In this document: in pieces, positions 1 to 8,137 of the stretch
How positions within the stretch are numbered: position 1 is the first letter of the stretch
Layout: each line of letters begins with the position of its first letter
NCBI GenBank assembly: GCA_017467605.1
Contig: JAFUSQ010000054.1
Coordinates: 1-39,975 of the forward strand
Length of the DNA: 39,975 bases
Direction: 5' to 3'
Source of the DNA: a bacterium
GTDB lineage: Bacteria > Cyanobacteriota > Vampirovibrionia > Gastranaerophilales > Gastranaerophilaceae
The notes under the pieces: model-generated
What the model was told of the DNA's origin: nothing
The model's database searches: none
The model's input: only the letters and a program-made list of their open reading frames with translations
Made by a program: the position numbers and the translations under genes

Positions 1-628
1 AGTATCTAAAGCTAAAAAAGGAAATAATTTAAGTATTCCCGGAAATAAAACAGATAACGTAGGAATTGTTCTTGCAGATGGTACATCACTTATCTTAACT
101 TATAATGAAAACTCAGAAATTATTGGAGATGGAGACACTGTAACTGCAACATTCAAAGAACTACCGATAGGATTTGGAAGAACGAAAAAGTTTGCATATT
201 CATCTAGTGTAACAAATCCTATAGCATTTGTCATGGACGTAAATGGATTTCATGGTCCAAATAGTGAAACAATAGATAATAAGATGCATGACATAAGAAG
301 CTTCAACGGTGCAAAATTCTCCAAGGGCTGCGCAGGTATAGAAGTAGACGGCATAGGCTGCGTTACAGTCTTGAGCGGAACCTACACTTGGCAAGGTGCA
401 ATGGACGCTTGCTCAAACATGGGCGCAAGCCTTCCTGATTCAGGAACATTAAGAAGCATCTACAATAAACGAGTAGCCGACCCAAGTTTGGGCCTTCCTA
501 CTTCCGGTTTCTATTGGTCGTCTTCCGAGACTTCCGCTGATAGCGCGTACTCCGTGCTTTTCGGCAATGGCAAGAAGAACGACTTCAACAAGGGCAACAA
601 CCACTACGCGTTGTGTCTAGGTAATTAG
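1..628 (+). CDS. Surface protein with lectin-like C-terminal domain, 5' partial
   Basis: The frame is open from base 2 to a TAG at 626-628, so the start lies upstream of the window; about 208 residues are visible. The middle has a DVNGFHGPN motif, close to the IDVNGQTKPN in the prepilin at 24240-24995, which suggests a prepilin-type or surface protein. The C-terminal part has the pattern of a Lcl_C/FISUMP/C-type-lectin fold: W-x-x-A-M-D-A-C, then F-Y-W-S-S-S-E, ending Y-A-L-C-L-G-N. The last ~40 codons are GC-richer and C-ending, unlike the upstream codons, and look like a retroelement variable region (annotated separately). The family assignment rests on motif pattern only. The ligand is unknown. 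An export signal, if present, lies outside the window. Confidence 0.75.
   Translation, partial: VSKAKKGNNLSIPGNKTDNVGIVLADGTSLILTYNENSEIIGDGDTVTATFKELPIGFGRTKKFAYSSSVTNPIAFVMDVNGFHGPNSETIDNKMHDIRSFNGAKFSKGCAGIEVDGIGCVTVLSGTYTWQGAMDACSNMGASLPDSGTLRSIYNKRVADPSLGLPTSGFYWSSSETSADSAYSVLFGNGKKNDFNKGNNHYALCLGN
506..622 (+). other. Putative DGR variable region (VR)
   Basis: This is the 3'-terminal stretch of the partial surface-protein gene. Codons change abruptly to C-ending ones (TCC, AGC, TAC, GGC, AAC, GAC, CAC) in an otherwise T/A-ending genome. Many positions fit an AAC or AAT template codon changed only at its adenines: ACT, GAT, AGC, TCC, CTT, GGC, GAC, GGC, CAC beside unchanged AAC/AAT. That is the signature of diversity-generating retroelement targets, whose VRs lie at the 3' end of C-type-lectin-fold genes. 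No template repeat or reverse transcriptase is in the window, so this is an inference. Confidence 0.45.
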
Positions 629-714
629 CGCGAGCGAGCAGAGGGCTGAAGCGTCAGCGAGCCCGTTTACTGCGAGCGAAGCAAGACATTATCTATTATT
701 CAATTTATCTATTC

Positions 715-737
715 GTCGGGGCTTCCAGAGCCCCGAC
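715..737 (+). terminator. GC-rich hairpin, possible terminator of surface gene
   Basis: GTCGGGGCT pairs perfectly with AGCCCCGAC (9 bp stem, 5 nt loop). It is followed by CCAAAAAATTTT rather than a clean T-run. It lies 86 nt after the surface-protein stop. It could be a terminator or another dispersed palindrome. Confidence 0.4.
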
Positions 738-1046
738 CCAAAAAATTTTCGTACTTTAACAATTTCATAAATTCTACTGTGAATATGTCGGGTCTTGCCC
801 CCTCACCCCAACCCTCTCCCACGAGGGGCGAGGGTGTAAAATCTTCCTCGCTCGCAATGACAGTTACGATTTATTAATTTGTGCTTTAGCACCGTATTGG
901 ACTTAACGGTCTTATCGGTCTTAACGGACTTTGAACAATGTTCCTCCCCAAAGGGGGACACTAGTTCGAGCAAACGAGGAACGAGTTTTGCGAGACTGCG
1001 TGCAGGGAGCGATAGCGAGTCGCAGGCTAGGTGGGGTGCGCTATTT

Positions 1047-1124
1047 GTCATGCTGAACTGACTAGAAAATCAGTTGAGCTTGCGAAACGTAATTTTCTGT
1101 TCCTACTCGGTGTTTCAGCATCTA
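1047..1124. repeat. REP-like element, long-loop variant
   Basis: The ends are GTCATGCTGAAC and GTTTCAGCATCTA, matching the family GTCAyyCTGAA...TTCAGrrTCTA seen six more times in the window. Here the usual ~5 nt loop is replaced by about 56 nt, which contains its own hairpin (AACTGA-ctagaaaa-TCAGTT, 1056-1075). Confidence 0.65.
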
Positions 1125-1305
1125 TTTAAATATAGACCCTGAACTAAATTCAGGGTGACATATCAACTGGATTGCGACGTCGGACTTACGTCCTCATCGC
1201 AATGACATGCAAGTTTTGCAAGGTGCTGCAATTGCCACGGGAGTAAATAAAGCAAATTTAAAAGTCCGTACATTTACCCCTCCTCGCAATGACATGCAAG
1301 TTTTG
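1113..1305. repeat. Long dispersed repeat, left copy (inverted relative to 39096-39285)
   Basis: Read on the + strand, this stretch nearly matches the reverse complement of 39096-39285. Both share a short palindrome (TAGACCCTGAAC...TTCAGGGTGAC, 1131-1160), the CAACTGGATTGCGACGTCGG segment, a hairpin at 1172-1202 and one 87 bp unit. The extent was judged by eye; similarity fades at both ends. No transposase is encoded. Confidence 0.85.
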
Positions 1306-1371
1306 CAAGGCGTTGCAATTACAACGGAGGTAAATAAAACAAATTTAAAAGTCAGTACATTTACCCCTCTT
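1198..1371. repeat. Two tandem copies of an 87 bp unit
   Basis: CGCAATGACATGCAAG starts each unit at 1198 and 1285. The units (1198-1284 and 1285-1371) differ at scattered positions, and a third partial start (GCAATGAT) follows at 1373. The right-hand repeat cluster has only one unit, so this duplication is local. The 87 bp period is a multiple of three, which creates incidental open frames on both strands. Confidence 0.85.
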
Positions 1372-1458
1372 TGCAATGATAGTTACAAATTTAGTAATTC
1401 CACGAAAATATTTGCGAAAAAATTTTTTTAGTGGTAAATTAACTTCAGAGGGAGGCAT

Positions 1459-2148
1459 ATGGAACATTGGGTATACACCACAAATATCTTTAATCACAGT
1501 GTATCTTTTAATATGGATACTCTAATTACCATGTGGTTTTCAATGTTTATTTTAATTGTTTTGGCATTTATGGCAACAAGAAAATTAAGTTTGGTACCCG
1601 GACGATTACAGTTGATTGGAGAAGGTATTGTAAAATATTTTAACGATATTACTAAATCAAGCATGGGAAATGACAATGCTCAAAAACATATTGCAATTGT
1701 TTTGACCTTATTTTTATTTATTCTAACCGCCAATTTAGTCGGACAATTACCTTTTAAACTTATTCACCTTGCTAACGGCGAATTTGCTTCCCCGAATAAC
1801 GATATAAATATGACAGCGGCGATGGCTATTGTCGTTTCAATTTATTATATTTTTTATGGTGTACAAAAAAACGGTTTCAAATTCTTTTTTAAAGGCTTTA
1901 GTATTGACGGAATAATTATTACACTCGTTGATACGTTAGAACTTTTTGTAAGACCGTTTTCTTTGGCGCTGCGACTTTTTGCAAATATTTTTGCAGGCGA
2001 AGTTCTGGTGTCAACCATTCTTGGCTTAGTATGGTTTGTACTTCCTTTGCCGTTTATGTTGTTCGAAGTGTTTGTTGCAGTTATTCAAGCTTTAGTATTC
2101 ACTTTGCTTTCTACAACTTATATTTCAATGGCAATACAAGAAGAATAA
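1459..2148 (+). CDS. atpB: ATP synthase F0 subunit a
   Basis: Membrane subunit a (229 aa) forms the half-channels that feed ions to the rotating c-ring. Several hydrophobic helices are visible. The signature SLALRLFANIFAGE near the C-terminus carries the essential arginine (about R172). The ATG follows a strong GGAGG Shine-Dalgarno (1451-1455). It is the first gene of a seven-gene operon in cyanobacterial order a-c-b'-b-delta-alpha-gamma. The atpI gene that usually precedes it in cyanobacteria is absent, and the upstream DNA is repeat-rich and non-coding. The c-subunit gene follows after a 76 nt spacer carrying a REP-like element. Confidence 0.97.
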   Translation: MEHWVYTTNIFNHSVSFNMDTLITMWFSMFILIVLAFMATRKLSLVPGRLQLIGEGIVKYFNDITKSSMGNDNAQKHIAIVLTLFLFILTANLVGQLPFKLIHLANGEFASPNNDINMTAAMAIVVSIYYIFYGVQKNGFKFFFKGFSIDGIIITLVDTLELFVRPFSLALRLFANIFAGEVLVSTILGLVWFVLPLPFMLFEVFVAVIQALVFTLLSTTYISMAIQEE

Positions 2149-2175
2149 AATAATTACTGAATTTATTTCAGAAAA

Positions 2176-2202
2176 CAGATTTTGAAACAAGTTCAGAATA
2201 AC
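2176..2202. repeat. REP-like element in the atpB-atpE spacer
   Basis: On the minus strand it reads GTTATTCTGAAC...TTTCAAAATCTG, differing from the 38494-38520 copy at only a few positions. It lies between the atpB stop and the strong AAAGGAG ribosome site of atpE. The position is notable because the c subunit is needed in many copies per complex. Confidence 0.7.
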
Positions 2203-2224
2203 AGACAAATAAAAGGAGAAAATT

Positions 2225-2461
2225 ATGGCAATTGAACAAACTTTAGATTTAGCAAAACTTGGTGCAGGTATTGCAATCGGTTTTGGTGCTATCGGCGGAG
2301 GTTTAGGTTTAGGTATTGCAACAAAAGGTGTTTTAGATGCTATTGCAAGACAGCCTGAAATTAAAGATGAAGCTTTTAAAAACTTTATTTTAGGTGCAGG
2401 TTTGGCTGAAGCTACTGCTATTTATGCATTACTTATTGCGTTATTATTAGTATTCAAATAG
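2225..2461 (+). CDS. atpE: ATP synthase F0 subunit c
   Basis: The 78 aa proteolipid is a two-helix hairpin forming the rotor ring. Helix 1 is the glycine-rich GAIGGGLGLGIATKG; the polar loop is ARQPE. Helix 2 carries the ion-binding carboxylate in GLAEATAIY (E62). The Na+-type glutamine in helix 1 is replaced by leucine (L29), and E62 is followed by Ala rather than Ser. This fits a proton-coupled ring, an inference from family knowledge. A strong AAAGGAG site precedes the ATG. The b' gene starts 10 nt after the stop. Confidence 0.97.
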   Translation: MAIEQTLDLAKLGAGIAIGFGAIGGGLGLGIATKGVLDAIARQPEIKDEAFKNFILGAGLAEATAIYALLIALLLVFK

Positions 2462-2471
2462 GAAGTAATTG

Positions 2472-2903
2472 ATGTTTGAATTTAATGCTACATTTTTAGT
2501 CGCTATGGCAAGTTTTGTTGTGTTCATTATGATTATGAATACGATATTCTATGAGCCTATTCTTAATATAATTCGCAAGCGTGAGAATTATATTAATTCT
2601 AATTACGAAGATGCAAAAAGTTTTGAAAATTCGGCAAGAGATTATAACGAGGTTAGAGATGAAAAAATTGCTCAAACTCAAGAAATATGCAGAAAAGATT
2701 TTAAATCTGAATTGCAAAAAGTGCAATCTTGCGCATCTGAAAAGGTAGCATTGGCTAAGAATGCTTCAAAATTAGAAATTCAAACTGAAAAAGAAAAACT
2801 TAACACAGATGAATGTAAATTGAATGAAGTGCTTCAAACTACAGTTGTTAAGGAGCTGGCAGATTCTATAAAAGATAAAATAATGAGTAATGTTAAAGGT
2901 TAA
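2472..2903 (+). CDS. atpF': ATP synthase F0 subunit b'
   Basis: This 143 aa peripheral-stalk subunit has one N-terminal membrane helix (FLVAMASFVVFIMIMNTIFY) followed by a long charged coiled coil. Two consecutive b-type genes, the shorter first, is the b'/b arrangement of cyanobacteria and chloroplasts, where the two form a heterodimeric stator. I chose the ATG at 2472 because AGGAAG (2460-2465) is spaced 6 nt from it; an in-frame TTG at 2469 is the alternative. Three cysteines are unusual for such a coiled coil. Assignment as b' rather than b rests on order and length. Confidence 0.9.
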   Translation: MFEFNATFLVAMASFVVFIMIMNTIFYEPILNIIRKRENYINSNYEDAKSFENSARDYNEVRDEKIAQTQEICRKDFKSELQKVQSCASEKVALAKNASKLEIQTEKEKLNTDECKLNEVLQTTVVKELADSIKDKIMSNVKG

Positions 2904-2906
2904 TTT

Positions 2907-3416
2907 ATGCAGGAAATTTTATCAATTTTAAAATTATTAGCTTTTTCAAATACCTTCAATTTTATATTGATGCTAGTTATTTTTGCCTTAATTATAAAAA
3001 AAATAAATTTGAACAAAATTTTTCAATCTTCAATAGAAAAAGTTGAGAATTTTATAAAAAAATCTGATGAAACTAAAGCAAATTCCAAAAAAGTTCTTGA
3101 TGATGCCAGAATTCTTTATGACAAATTACCTGATGATATTTCAGAGTTAAAAGCTAATTCTAAAAATAAAATTGAAGTATTTAGGCAAAAAGTTGATGAA
3201 AATACTGATAAAACGATTAAAAGTATCAATGAAAATGCCAAGCGTGTAATTTCAATTGAGGAAAAGAAAATTTCAAATTTGTTGTGTGAAAAAACTTCAA
3301 CTGATGCTTTAGATTTAGCTAAAAATGAAATTATTGATATGTTAAAATCTAATCCGGAATTACATAATAAATTTATACAAAACAGTATAGATGAATTAGA
3401 TAAGGTAAAACTATAA
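2907..3416 (+). CDS. atpF: ATP synthase F0 subunit b
   Basis: A 169 aa peripheral-stalk subunit with an N-terminal membrane segment (FNFILMLVIFALIIKKINL) and a lysine/glutamate-rich coiled coil. It starts 3 nt after the b' stop. Its TAA overlaps the next ATG (TAATG at 3414-3418), indicating translational coupling to delta. With b' it should form the stator dimer linking subunit a to the F1 head through delta. Confidence 0.93.
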   Translation: MQEILSILKLLAFSNTFNFILMLVIFALIIKKINLNKIFQSSIEKVENFIKKSDETKANSKKVLDDARILYDKLPDDISELKANSKNKIEVFRQKVDENTDKTIKSINENAKRVISIEEKKISNLLCEKTSTDALDLAKNEIIDMLKSNPELHNKFIQNSIDELDKVKL

Positions 3417-3958
3417 TGAATAAAATTATATCTTCAGTTTCCAAAAATTATGCAAAGGCTCTGCTTGATTTTACAAATGAGTCAGGTTCTTGTGCTGAAA
3501 TTTTAAATGAACTTGATAGAGTTTTAGAAGTTATAAATTCGTCTCAAGATTTAAAAATTGTTATGGCTAATTCTTCAATTTCTGTCTCAAAGAAAATTGA
3601 AATTATCGAAACTATTTTTAGGGGTAAAATTAATAGTTATTTATTAAATTTCTTAAAAATATTAGTTGAAAAAGGACGTTTTGAGGAGTTAACTTCAATT
3701 AGAGACAGTTTTTCCGAAATGTTTGATACTCAAAAAAATAAAAAAACTGTTGAAGTAATTTCGCCTATCACTTTGAATTTTGAAAACAAATCAAATATTT
3801 TGTTCAAGTTAGAGCATAAATTAAACTCAGAAATTTCACCGATTTGGACGGTAGATGAAGATATTATTGCGGGATTGGTAATAAAATTTGATGATTATAT
3901 AATAGATACCAGTATTCGTGCAAAATTAGAAGATTTAAGTAAAAACATAAAAAGATAA
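3416..3958 (+). CDS. atpH: ATP synthase F1 subunit delta
   Basis: The 180 aa delta (OSCP) subunit connects the peripheral stalk to the alpha3beta3 head. It begins with the typical SVSKNYAKALLDF and contains the family pattern LLNFLKILVEKGRFEEL. The C-terminal part (DEDIIAGLVIKFDDYIIDTSIRAKLEDL) matches the conserved G-[GL]-x-[IV] and D-x-S-[IV]-[RK] elements. It overlaps the b gene by one base and is followed after 19 nt by alpha. Confidence 0.96.
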   Translation: MNKIISSVSKNYAKALLDFTNESGSCAEILNELDRVLEVINSSQDLKIVMANSSISVSKKIEIIETIFRGKINSYLLNFLKILVEKGRFEELTSIRDSFSEMFDTQKNKKTVEVISPITLNFENKSNILFKLEHKLNSEISPIWTVDEDIIAGLVIKFDDYIIDTSIRAKLEDLSKNIKR

Positions 3959-3977
3959 ACGGGGGTAAATAACGGAT

Positions 3978-5489
3978 ATGGCTTTAATACAACCAGAAGA
4001 AATAAGCTCAATTATTAAAAGTAAAATAGATAATTATGAGTTGCAAACAGAAGTTTCAAACACCGGAACAGTTCTGGAGATTGGTGATGGAATAGCAAGA
4101 ATTTACGGATTACGTAATGTTATGGCTAATGAACTTGTCCAATTTGATGATGGCTTTGGAACTCTGGGTATTGCTATGAATTTGGAAGAAGATAATGTCG
4201 GCGTCGTAATACTTGGCGATTATACCAATATTAAAGAGGGTACTGTCGTAAAAACAACAGGTAGAATTGCATCTGTACCGGTTGGAGAAGGCTTATTGGG
4301 AAGAATTATTGATCCTACAGGTAAGCCTCTTGATGGTAAAGGCGAAATATCTTATACAAAAACAAGACCAATTGAACGTGTTGCGCCCGGTATTGTTACC
4401 CGTAAATCTGTTCATGAACCATTGCAAACAGGACTTACTGCAATTGATGCTCTAACTCCTATCGGCAGGGGACAGCGTGAACTTATCATTGGGGACAGAC
4501 AAACAGGTAAAACCGCTATTGCTATTGATACAATAATTAATCAAAAAGGTAAAGATGTTATTTGTATCTACGTTGCAATCGGGCAAAAAGCTTCAACCGT
4601 TGCTCATCTGGCAAAAACTCTTGAAAACCATGGAGCAATGGAATATTCAATTATTGTATCCTCAACTGCAAATGAATCTGCCCCTTTGCAATATACTGCA
4701 CCTTTTGCAGGTGTTGCTATCGGTGAAGAATTTATGGAACAAGGTAAATCAGTTTTAATAGTTTATGATGATTTATCAAAACATGCTCAGGCATATCGTG
4801 CAATGAGTTTGCTTTTAAAAAGACCGCCCGGACGTGAAGCATATCCCGGTGATGTTTTTTACTTACATTCAAGACTTTTGGAAAGAGCTTGTAAGTTGAA
4901 TGATGAATTAGGCGGTGGAAGTATTACTGCCCTGCCTATTATCGAAACTCAAGCAGGTGATGTGTCGGCTTATATCCCTACAAACGTTATTTCTATTACT
5001 GACGGACAAATTTTCTTGGAAAGTAATGCATTTAACTCAGGGATAAGACCTGCAATTAATGCCGGTATCTCTGTATCTCGTGTTGGTGGTGCAGCTCAAA
5101 CTAAAGGTATTAAACAAGTCGCAGGTAAATTAAGACTTGACCTTGCTCAGTATAGAGAACTGGAAGCTTTTGCTCAATTTGCATCTGATCTTGATGCTTC
5201 TACTAAAAAACAGTTATTGCGCGGGCAAAAACTGACAGAAGTCCTTAAACAACCGCAATATCTTCCATTAAGTGTAGCCGAACAAATATCAATTCTGTTT
5301 GCGGCTAATGAAGGCATTTTGGACGACGTTGATAATTCAAATATATCACGATTTAAAAAGGAATGGTTTGTATATTTTAATGCGAATTTCTCAGAACTCG
5401 TAACTCGTTTAAACGGAGGCTCAGCACTGTCTGATGATGATAAAAAACTATTACTAAAAGGCTTTGAAACATTTAAAAGGACGTTTTGA
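3978..5489 (+). CDS. atpA: ATP synthase F1 subunit alpha
   Basis: A full-length 503 aa alpha subunit, forming the non-catalytic sites of the F1 head. The N-terminus ([14 protein letters not shown]) is standard. The Walker A motif GDRQTGKT is at residues 172-179, with the Walker B-like [13 protein letters not shown] downstream. The signature [17 protein letters not shown] is present. The beta gene does not follow; gamma does, and neither beta nor epsilon is in the window. That split is the cyanobacterial pattern and suggests a second locus elsewhere. Confidence 0.98.
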   Translation: MALIQPEEISSIIKSKIDNYELQTEVSNTGTVLEIGDGIARIYGLRNVMANELVQFDDGFGTLGIAMNLEEDNVGVVILGDYTNIKEGTVVKTTGRIASVPVGEGLLGRIIDPTGKPLDGKGEISYTKTRPIERVAPGIVTRKSVHEPLQTGLTAIDALTPIGRGQRELIIGDRQTGKTAIAIDTIINQKGKDVICIYVAIGQKASTVAHLAKTLENHGAMEYSIIVSSTANESAPLQYTAPFAGVAIGEEFMEQGKSVLIVYDDLSKHAQAYRAMSLLLKRPPGREAYPGDVFYLHSRLLERACKLNDELGGGSITALPIIETQAGDVSAYIPTNVISITDGQIFLESNAFNSGIRPAINAGISVSRVGGAAQTKGIKQVAGKLRLDLAQYRELEAFAQFASDLDASTKKQLLRGQKLTEVLKQPQYLPLSVAEQISILFAANEGILDDVDNSNISRFKKEWFVYFNANFSELVTRLNGGSALSDDDKKLLLKGFETFKRTF

Positions 5490-5500
5490 TGTAGAATTTT

Positions 5501-5526
5501 GTCATTATAAACTTGATTCAGAGTCT
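5501..5526. repeat. REP-like element in the atpA-atpG spacer
   Basis: GTCATTATAAAC followed by TTGATTCAGAGTCT matches the family pattern with about three differences, so the palindrome is partly decayed. It fills most of the 59 nt spacer between alpha and gamma, the second REP-like element inside the operon. Confidence 0.55.
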
Positions 5527-5548
5527 TAAAATTTAAGAGAACAAATTT

Positions 5549-6475
5549 ATGTCAAATTTAAGAGATATTAAAAACAGAATACAAAGCGTAGAAAGTACGA
5601 AAAAAATTACTCGTGCTATGAAAATGGTTGCTGCAGCTAAAGTTAAAAAGTCGGAAAATGCGGTAAAAGCTTCACGACCTTACACAAAAGAATTAGTCGA
5701 AATGTTTCGAAAACTTTTAAATTCTGTTACTTCGTATGATAGTGAAACTTTAAAAATTAAGTTTGCAATTGATGATTATCCGGCTCTTTTGCAGCGCAGA
5801 ACAGTTAAAAATGTCGGAATCCTTGTTATGACATCTAATAAGGGTTTGGCTGGAGCATATAATGCTAATGTGGTGAGAGAAACCTTAAAGCGTATAAAAA
5901 ATTATCAAAATGAAGGTGTTGGAGTAGAATTATTTATTGCAGGACAAAAAGGTATTTCCGGTTTAAGGAAAAAAGTTCAACAATTAGGGTGTCCTATTGT
6001 AAAAAAATATTTTTCAGCAATAGATAAGCCTTCGCCTATGGAAGCAAGAGATATTGCAGAGGATATGGCAGAAGAATATGTTGCAGGCAAAATTGATAAA
6101 ATTGAAATAGTAACAACAAGATTTAAAAATATGATGAGCTATTTTGTTGAAGATTGGCAAGTTTTACCTGTAGAAGGTGTCGTTAACGTGCACGAACGCA
6201 TTACTGATAATATCTTAGATCCGCTTATGGAATTTATTCCTGACAGGCATCATATTTTGCAAAAACTCGTTCCTATGTATATGACAAATATTTTTTATCA
6301 GGCATTGCTTGAAGCTCAGGCTAGTGAATTGGCTTCTCGTATGACTTCTATGTCTGCCGCTACTACTAATGCTGAAAAAATGATTAAAGAATTAACTGTC
6401 GAATATAACAAATCAAGACAATTCGCAATTACTCAAGATATTATCGAAGTCGTAAATGGTGCAAATTCTTTATAA
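5549..6475 (+). CDS. atpG: ATP synthase F1 subunit gamma
   Basis: The 308 aa central rotor shaft. The N-terminal helix reads LRDIKNRIQSVESTKKITRAMKMVAAAK. The C-terminal helix has EAQASELASRMTSMSAATTNAEKMIKEL and ends in an ITQDIIEVV motif. Its length is nearer to cyanobacterial gamma (~315) than to the ~287 of E. coli, but I do not see a clear regulatory dicysteine loop. It is the last gene of the operon. It ends one base from the recN stop on the opposite strand, with no evident intrinsic terminator between them. It is called atpC in cyanobacterial naming. Confidence 0.96.
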   Translation: MSNLRDIKNRIQSVESTKKITRAMKMVAAAKVKKSENAVKASRPYTKELVEMFRKLLNSVTSYDSETLKIKFAIDDYPALLQRRTVKNVGILVMTSNKGLAGAYNANVVRETLKRIKNYQNEGVGVELFIAGQKGISGLRKKVQQLGCPIVKKYFSAIDKPSPMEARDIAEDMAEEYVAGKIDKIEIVTTRFKNMMSYFVEDWQVLPVEGVVNVHERITDNILDPLMEFIPDRHHILQKLVPMYMTNIFYQALLEAQASELASRMTSMSAATTNAEKMIKELTVEYNKSRQFAITQDIIEVVNGANSL

Positions 6476-6476
6476 G

Positions 6477-8126
6477 CTAAGAAAGTAATGACTTGGCGAA
6501 TTCTATTGATTGTTCATTAATCGTACCGCCGGCAAGTTCCGCAAGGGCTTTAACTTTATTATCGCCTGTTAGCACATAAACTTCGACTTTTGTTGTATCT
6601 TCCTGAGATTTTCTTACATAGAAATGTTTATCAGCTTTTGAAGCAATAATCGCCTGATGCGTAATTACTATAATTTGGTGTGATTGGCTAAGATTAACCA
6701 TTTCATCTGCTACGCTTTGTGTTGCTTTACCTGAAATACCGGTATCAATTTCATCAAAAATTACAGTATCAATATCATCATTTTGTGCAAATATTGATTT
6801 AATAGCAAGCATTACACGAGAAATTTCCCCGCCTGACGCAACTTTCGCTAAAGGTTTTAAATCTTCGGAAATATTTGTAGATATCATAAATTCAACATTG
6901 TCTATGCCGTCTGGCGAAATTTCTTTTGATGTGATTTTTATTTCAAATCTTGCTTTTGGTAATTCTAACACTGCAAGTTTATCCTGAATTAACACCGACA
7001 ATACTTGGGCATAATTTTTTCGGTTTTCGCTGATTTCAGTTCCTAAAGTTTGTAATTTTTCTTTTGTAGTTTTTATATCTTTTTCAATTCTTTCAACATT
7101 CTGTGTTGAAAATTCAATAGATGATAACTCGTTTGAAAGTTGTTCATAAGTGACCAATACTGCCTCTAATGATCCGCCGTATTTGCGTTTTAATTTATCT
7201 AAATTAAATATTCTCTCTTGAATTTCATTAAGCCTTTGTGTGTCATTATCAAGGCTTTGGCTATAATTTCTTAATGATGAGGATAAATCTCTTAAATTTT
7301 CCAAGGTATCAATAAATTGACTGTTTAAATCTTCTATTTTTTGATCAATATCGGCAGCCTTTGAAAGATCGAATTTTATTTTAGAAAGAGCTTCAAGAAT
7401 AGAGCCGTCATCACCATTTATTGCCCAATATGCGCCTCCGGTAAGTTCTTTTAGCTTTTCTGCGTTTTCTAAAACTTCAAGTTCTTTAGTTAATTCTTCA
7501 TCTTCAGTCGGAGATTGAATATTTACTTCTTCAATTTCGTTTATTTGGAATTTTAAAAAGTCAATTTGTGATTCTGTCGCATTAGCACTACTTTTTGCCG
7601 TTTCTAAATCTAAAATCAGCTTTTGATAATTTTTGTAAATAGATTTGTATTCATTAAGTAAATTGCCGTAGACATCTTTTGCGTAGGAATCAAGCAAATT
7701 TATATGGTATTGCGGCTGTAAAAAAGTATAAGTTTGATGTTGTGAATGAATATCGACAAATAGTGTTCTTAAATTTTTGAGTAGTTCTTGGTTTACAAGC
7801 GTACCATTAATTCTCGAACGTACTGAATTTTGAGTTATTTCTTTGGAAATAATAACTTCAGTACCCAAATTATCTATTCCGTTTTCATTGAATAATTCAG
7901 TTAAATCGTGTTTAGTGTTTTCAATAGATAATTCTATAATAGCTTTATCACAACCTGTTTTTATAACATCTTTTGAAACACGGGAAGAAAAAACTAAATC
8001 TATTGCATTAAGCAAAATACTTTTTCCTGCACCGGTTTCGCCTGTAATTATGTTAAGCCTGCTATCAAAATTAGCACAGAGTTCATCAATTAATATATAG
8101 TTTTTAAGTTTTAATTGTTTAATCAT
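6477..8126 (-). CDS. recN: DNA repair protein RecN
   Basis: An SMC-like ATPase (549 aa) acting in double-strand-break repair and recombination. Walker A is GETGAGKS (residues 29-36). A long central coiled coil (~150-370) follows. The C-terminal half has the ABC signature VASGGEISRVMLAIKS, Walker B VIFDEIDTGISG and the H-loop IIVITHQA. Length matches the family. It lies 11 nt downstream of the SEC-C gene on the same strand and is probably cotranscribed with it. No SOS box is obvious. Confidence 0.97.
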   Translation of the reverse strand: MIKQLKLKNYILIDELCANFDSRLNIITGETGAGKSILLNAIDLVFSSRVSKDVIKTGCDKAIIELSIENTKHDLTELFNENGIDNLGTEVIISKEITQNSVRSRINGTLVNQELLKNLRTLFVDIHSQHQTYTFLQPQYHINLLDSYAKDVYGNLLNEYKSIYKNYQKLILDLETAKSSANATESQIDFLKFQINEIEEVNIQSPTEDEELTKELEVLENAEKLKELTGGAYWAINGDDGSILEALSKIKFDLSKAADIDQKIEDLNSQFIDTLENLRDLSSSLRNYSQSLDNDTQRLNEIQERIFNLDKLKRKYGGSLEAVLVTYEQLSNELSSIEFSTQNVERIEKDIKTTKEKLQTLGTEISENRKNYAQVLSVLIQDKLAVLELPKARFEIKITSKEISPDGIDNVEFMISTNISEDLKPLAKVASGGEISRVMLAIKSIFAQNDDIDTVIFDEIDTGISGKATQSVADEMVNLSQSHQIIVITHQAIIASKADKHFYVRKSQEDTTKVEVYVLTGDNKVKALAELAGGTINEQSIEFAKSLLS

Positions 8127-8137
8127 ATTTCACAATA

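Larger units (their letters stand above)
629..1458. other. Gene-free repeat cluster between surface gene and atp operon
   Basis: I see no credible gene in these 830 bases; open frames here are small and lie in repeats. From left to right it holds a GCTGA-AGCG-TCAGC stem-loop (645-658) 17 nt after the stop codon, a strong hairpin (715-737), and GC-rich C/G-run repeats (about 800-860 and 940-1040). It continues with a REP-like composite (1047-1124), one copy of a long dispersed repeat (1113-1305), and an 87 bp tandem duplication (1198-1371). The atp promoter should lie near the right end, but I cannot point to convincing -35/-10 boxes there. Confidence 0.75.

Noticed and set aside
803..1061. 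Overlapping open frames on both strands in the left repeat cluster
   Set aside because: They lie wholly in GC-rich dispersed repeats, have no ribosome site and no protein-like composition.
1198..1371. Possible CRISPR-like array
   Set aside because: Units are directly adjacent with no unique spacers, and no cas gene is present.
1194..1431. Open frames on both strands with a repeated 29 residue unit
   Set aside because: They follow from the 87 bp period being a multiple of three; the DNA is a non-coding repeat that recurs after yajQ.
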